Of a stretch of 64,000 nt of DNA, positions 61,417 to 64,000 are shown piece after piece; the first letter of the stretch is position 1, and every line of letters starts with the position of its first letter. The position numbers and the translations under genes were made by a program. The DNA comes from Trichoplax adhaerens. Lineage: Eukaryota; Placozoa; Uniplacotomia; Trichoplacea; Trichoplacidae. The stretch covers positions 2,779,740 to 2,843,739 of the forward strand of contig NW_002060947.1 in NCBI RefSeq assembly GCF_000150275.1, written 5' to 3'. The notes below the pieces were generated by a model that saw only the letters and a list, made by a program, of their open reading frames with translations, did no database searches and was not told where the DNA came from.

Positions 61417-64000
61417 ATGGAATCACGAAAGGATGATCTTGTTGCTGATTTACGTGCTCAAGCACAACAGTATGAAAACTTATCCGAAACTGTTAGTACT
61501 ACAACTAATAGCAAACAACGCGTAGATAATGATGGCGTTGTTTACGAATTTGATGAAGAAAAACGAGCTTGGTTTCCGAAGGTACTATACGTACTGTATG
61601 TACGAATATACTATAAATTCTTGTATGGTCAATCGTACTGTACTAAAGTATAAAGCTATGCAAAGTATCTACCGAATGCAGTTTAATAAACATATAGTAT
61701 ACTGTACGATATATTGTATTGGACGAGGAATAAAATAGTTGATTAATTTGGGGGACATACCAGAACTAGTGACGTTTTTATCCATTATCAATTTTACTCA
61801 CTGTTTACTGTATGCACTGCAATGCACCGCTTAAAATATTACTACATCAAACTATCAAACCTTATGCTGTACTGTACTGACATAATATTGAGAGTAGAGC
61901 TCATAATATAATTGGATATACAGTAGTTAACTTAGGAAATTTAAAATTTAAAAGTATCCAGCTTTGCCTAAGAGGATGAAGTGCGAGGATTTTAACTTAA
62001 AGTAGTTACCAGTAGAAATAACATCGAGATATTCTGGTATAGATACGATAGCAATATTACTGAGGCTTATATATGCATAATAAACAGTAATACGGTATAG
62101 CTTATTTGATGAATTCTTACTTATTATAATTATAGTATTGTAGAATAATCCGTGTGGGCGATATACTACCTCGGTACTATTGCATTTTTAGCAACTAATT
62201 TACGAAACAAATTAATGATTGTATTAGATCGATGACGACTTCATCGCTGCTTATCAGTACCATTATGGAACGAATACGAATCAACAGGAACCTACTACAG
62301 GAGTCATTACAGCTGCAAATATGGCTCCTCCTACCGCTGAAGCTGCTAAGGTAATATAGCAACCTTTCACATTCCAGCTTCAGCCAGGGACTACTAAAAG
62401 AAAGAGATGGGACAGGCAGGAAACGGTTGTTCGCTATACTAATAATATGAAGGCTGATTATTTTACTGGTCATTTCAACTGTGTCGTATGTCTGTAAACG
62501 GTACACTGTACTGTCTGCGATTGACGTCCAAATTAGCTGCTATTAGCCTACTAAGTTGGTTTTGTGCATTATGTTATACGGGTTTCATCGGTAGCATATA
62601 GTAGAATGATCGAAAAAATGATAAGCCTTCACATTATTTTTACAGTGTGATCGTTTCCTTTCCCATCTCTTTCTTTTTAGTAGTCCCTGCTTGTACATAT
62701 TGTAAGCTGAACAAAATTCATTTTGTGTTAAAATCTTGTTAGCCTATCGTAAATGCTTCAAATGCGATTCCCAAGCAAAAGCAGAAAGGGGAAGAATCAA
62801 AAGATAGAAAATCTCAACCTGAAGGTGATATCATGCAATAAAGCTTAATCAGTCACAACTAGCTAAGTCCTTACCTACAGTTATAACATGGAATAGAATA
62901 GTACAATTTAATGTTTACTATCAACCTATATTTCTTCGTGCTAAGAAGTCGCGAAATCATATGCATATTGATTGACTTAAGAATGGTAATCTTTCAATTA
63001 TAGGCTGGTTTGATGTCGATGAAACTAAAAATACGAACGTTTATGTCTCAGGTTCTATATTGATATACGAGATCATAAATTATTAAATAGCTTTTAAAGA
63101 ATAAGATTAAATTAATAGCATCTTAGGGTATTATGGAGAAAAGCCAGTTTTGGTATCACCAGTCTAAGCGTGTAGTTATAGTAAGAAAATTTTCGCCTTG
63201 TAATTAATTTGATGTTAGGCTTACCTATGGACACTACAGAAGAAGAATTCGTAGAATTAATGAGTAAATGTGGTATAATTATGCAGGACGATGACACTAG
63301 TATGTAAATATATATTCGTAAAGAAAAGTTATTATCATCTATAATGAAAGTGTTAGATTGACGGTGGATGTCGGTTTATCGTTATTCATAATAAAAATAG
63401 AAGAATTCAAGGTGAAACTTTATAGGGATACAGATGGGCAATTGAAGGGTGACGGACGATGCTGCTACTTGAAGGTATACTCGATAACGAACATTGAATT
63501 GCTGATTTACGCTTACTGTAGTTAAAAACTATTCTAAAAATCCGTTCGTGTCATGGTAATTTGCGCAAACAGCTCCTAATCAGTCGTTCGAATAACATTT
63601 GCTCAAGCAGCGATTCCTATTTCGATCCTAGGTCGAGTCAGTAGACCTCGCTTTACAAATTCTTGATGGTTCCTTATTTAAAGACAGCACAATTAATGTT
63701 GAGAGGGTAAAGTACCTACTAATGCATGTCAGAATGTGAAGATATATAGCTAAATAGACGTTAGAGACCTCCATTTGGGAGATGCAACCAATTCGAATTA
63801 AAGTATTTAATTTCTCCTGTTGTCTATCAAAAGTTAAACGTGATATTGAATCTTTTAGGCGATGTTTACGTTAAAAGGACGGTATGACCCATCGCTGCGA
63901 AAAAAGAAGAAAAACACGAAAAAGAGAAAGAGAAAAACACAGGAAAAGTAATTCACTGCCATACATATTAGAGTATACCATTTGAAAAAGTTTCATAATA
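61417..64000 (+). CDS. HTATSF1: HTATSF1/Cus2-like RNA-binding factor (3' part outside window)
   Basis: HTATSF1 (Cus2 in yeast) is a nuclear RRM protein that binds SF3b1 and the U2 snRNP and links splicing with transcription elongation. Exons in phase: 61417-61581, 62228-62350, 62743-62824, 63004-63051, 63219-63299, 63401-63474, 63632-63706, and 63859 to about 63947 with a GTAATT donor. The N-terminus has VVYEFDEEKRAWFPK joined to IDDDFIAAYQYHYG. RRM1 runs from NVYVSGLPMD (RNP2) through FVELMSKCGIIM to KGDGRCCYLK (RNP1). The last exon starts AMFTLKGRYD and becomes a Lys-rich run. The second RRM (a UHM that binds SF3b1) must lie beyond the window. The ATG at 61417 has A at -3 and G at +4. If the last donor is not used, a TAA at 63949 would end the protein early. 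Confidence 0.95.
61582..62227 (+). other. HTATSF1 intron 1
   Basis: A 646-bp GT-AG intron without recognisable elements except a few isolated CTGTACTG pieces. Confidence 0.85.
62385..62689 (+). mobile_element. Miniature inverted-repeat element, copy 2 (in HTATSF1 intron 2)
   Basis: This is the best-preserved copy, about 305 bp. The left terminus CAGGGACTACTAAAAGAAAG continues AGATGGGA. The right terminus, in reverse complement, is CAGGGACTACTAAAAAGAAA then GAGATGGGA, so the terminal inverted repeats agree over about 28 bp with one indel. The interior has no coding capacity. Flanks (TTCAGC left, CTTGTA right) show no clear target duplication. The CAGGG end resembles hAT termini, but the family is not assigned. 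The host intron (62351-62742) keeps good splice sites, so the insertion is tolerated. Confidence 0.92.

Noticed and set aside
60995-62506. Open frames at 60995-61240 (+) and 62195-62506 (-) share a nearly identical peptide beginning MTSKIISLHI.
   Set aside because: Both are translations of the same half of the miniature inverted-repeat element in its two orientations. They are not genes.

Overview
The window is animal nuclear DNA: strongly AT-rich, standard genetic code, genes split by many short GT-AG introns, and animal-type gene families (HERC2, an ARHGAP6/36-type RhoGAP, GOPC, HTATSF1). Compact introns, high AT and vertebrate-like domain orders suggest an early-branching animal such as a placozoan. 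That placement is inference; nothing in the window names the species.

Layout. Positions 1-15700 (+) hold the 3' three-quarters of a giant HERC2-type E3 ubiquitin ligase in 43 traceable exons, from before the cytochrome-b5-like domain to the HECT stop. A 2 kb convergent gap follows. Positions 17754-29060 (-) hold an 11-exon RhoGAP of the ARHGAP6/36 type, with a 5.7 kb first intron and a huge Asn/Ser/Gln-rich tail carrying tandem peptide repeats. Positions 29061-43982 are a gene-poor stretch of about 15 kb, ending in two arrays of CAGTA/TACTG pentamers that flank a decayed miniature transposon. Positions 43983-52216 (+) hold an NRPS-like gene with the order adenylation, carrier protein, thioester reductase, then a short-chain dehydrogenase joined in frame. 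Positions 53275-57134 (-) encode GOPC, a Golgi PDZ/coiled-coil protein. Positions 58594-59265 (+) encode a one-exon LicD-family membrane protein. Positions 61417-64000 (+) hold the 5' part of HTATSF1, cut by the window end.

From about 57 to 62.7 kb the spacers carry further CAGTA/TACTG arrays next to the 5' ends of GOPC and HTATSF1, plus two more copies of the same miniature inverted-repeat element, one inside HTATSF1 intron 2.

The genes do not form a pathway. HERC2 (ubiquitin ligase), RhoGAP (cytoskeleton), GOPC (Golgi trafficking), LicD (probable glycan phospho-transfer) and HTATSF1 (transcription/splicing) are housekeeping-type genes. The most unusual locus is the A-T-R-SDR gene, which predicts a one-polypeptide route from a carboxylic acid, via a carrier-bound thioester and an aldehyde, to a further reduced or oxidised product. 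Exon borders were set by eye from splice sites, intron phase and known family sequence, and a few are uncertain, as noted in the entries.
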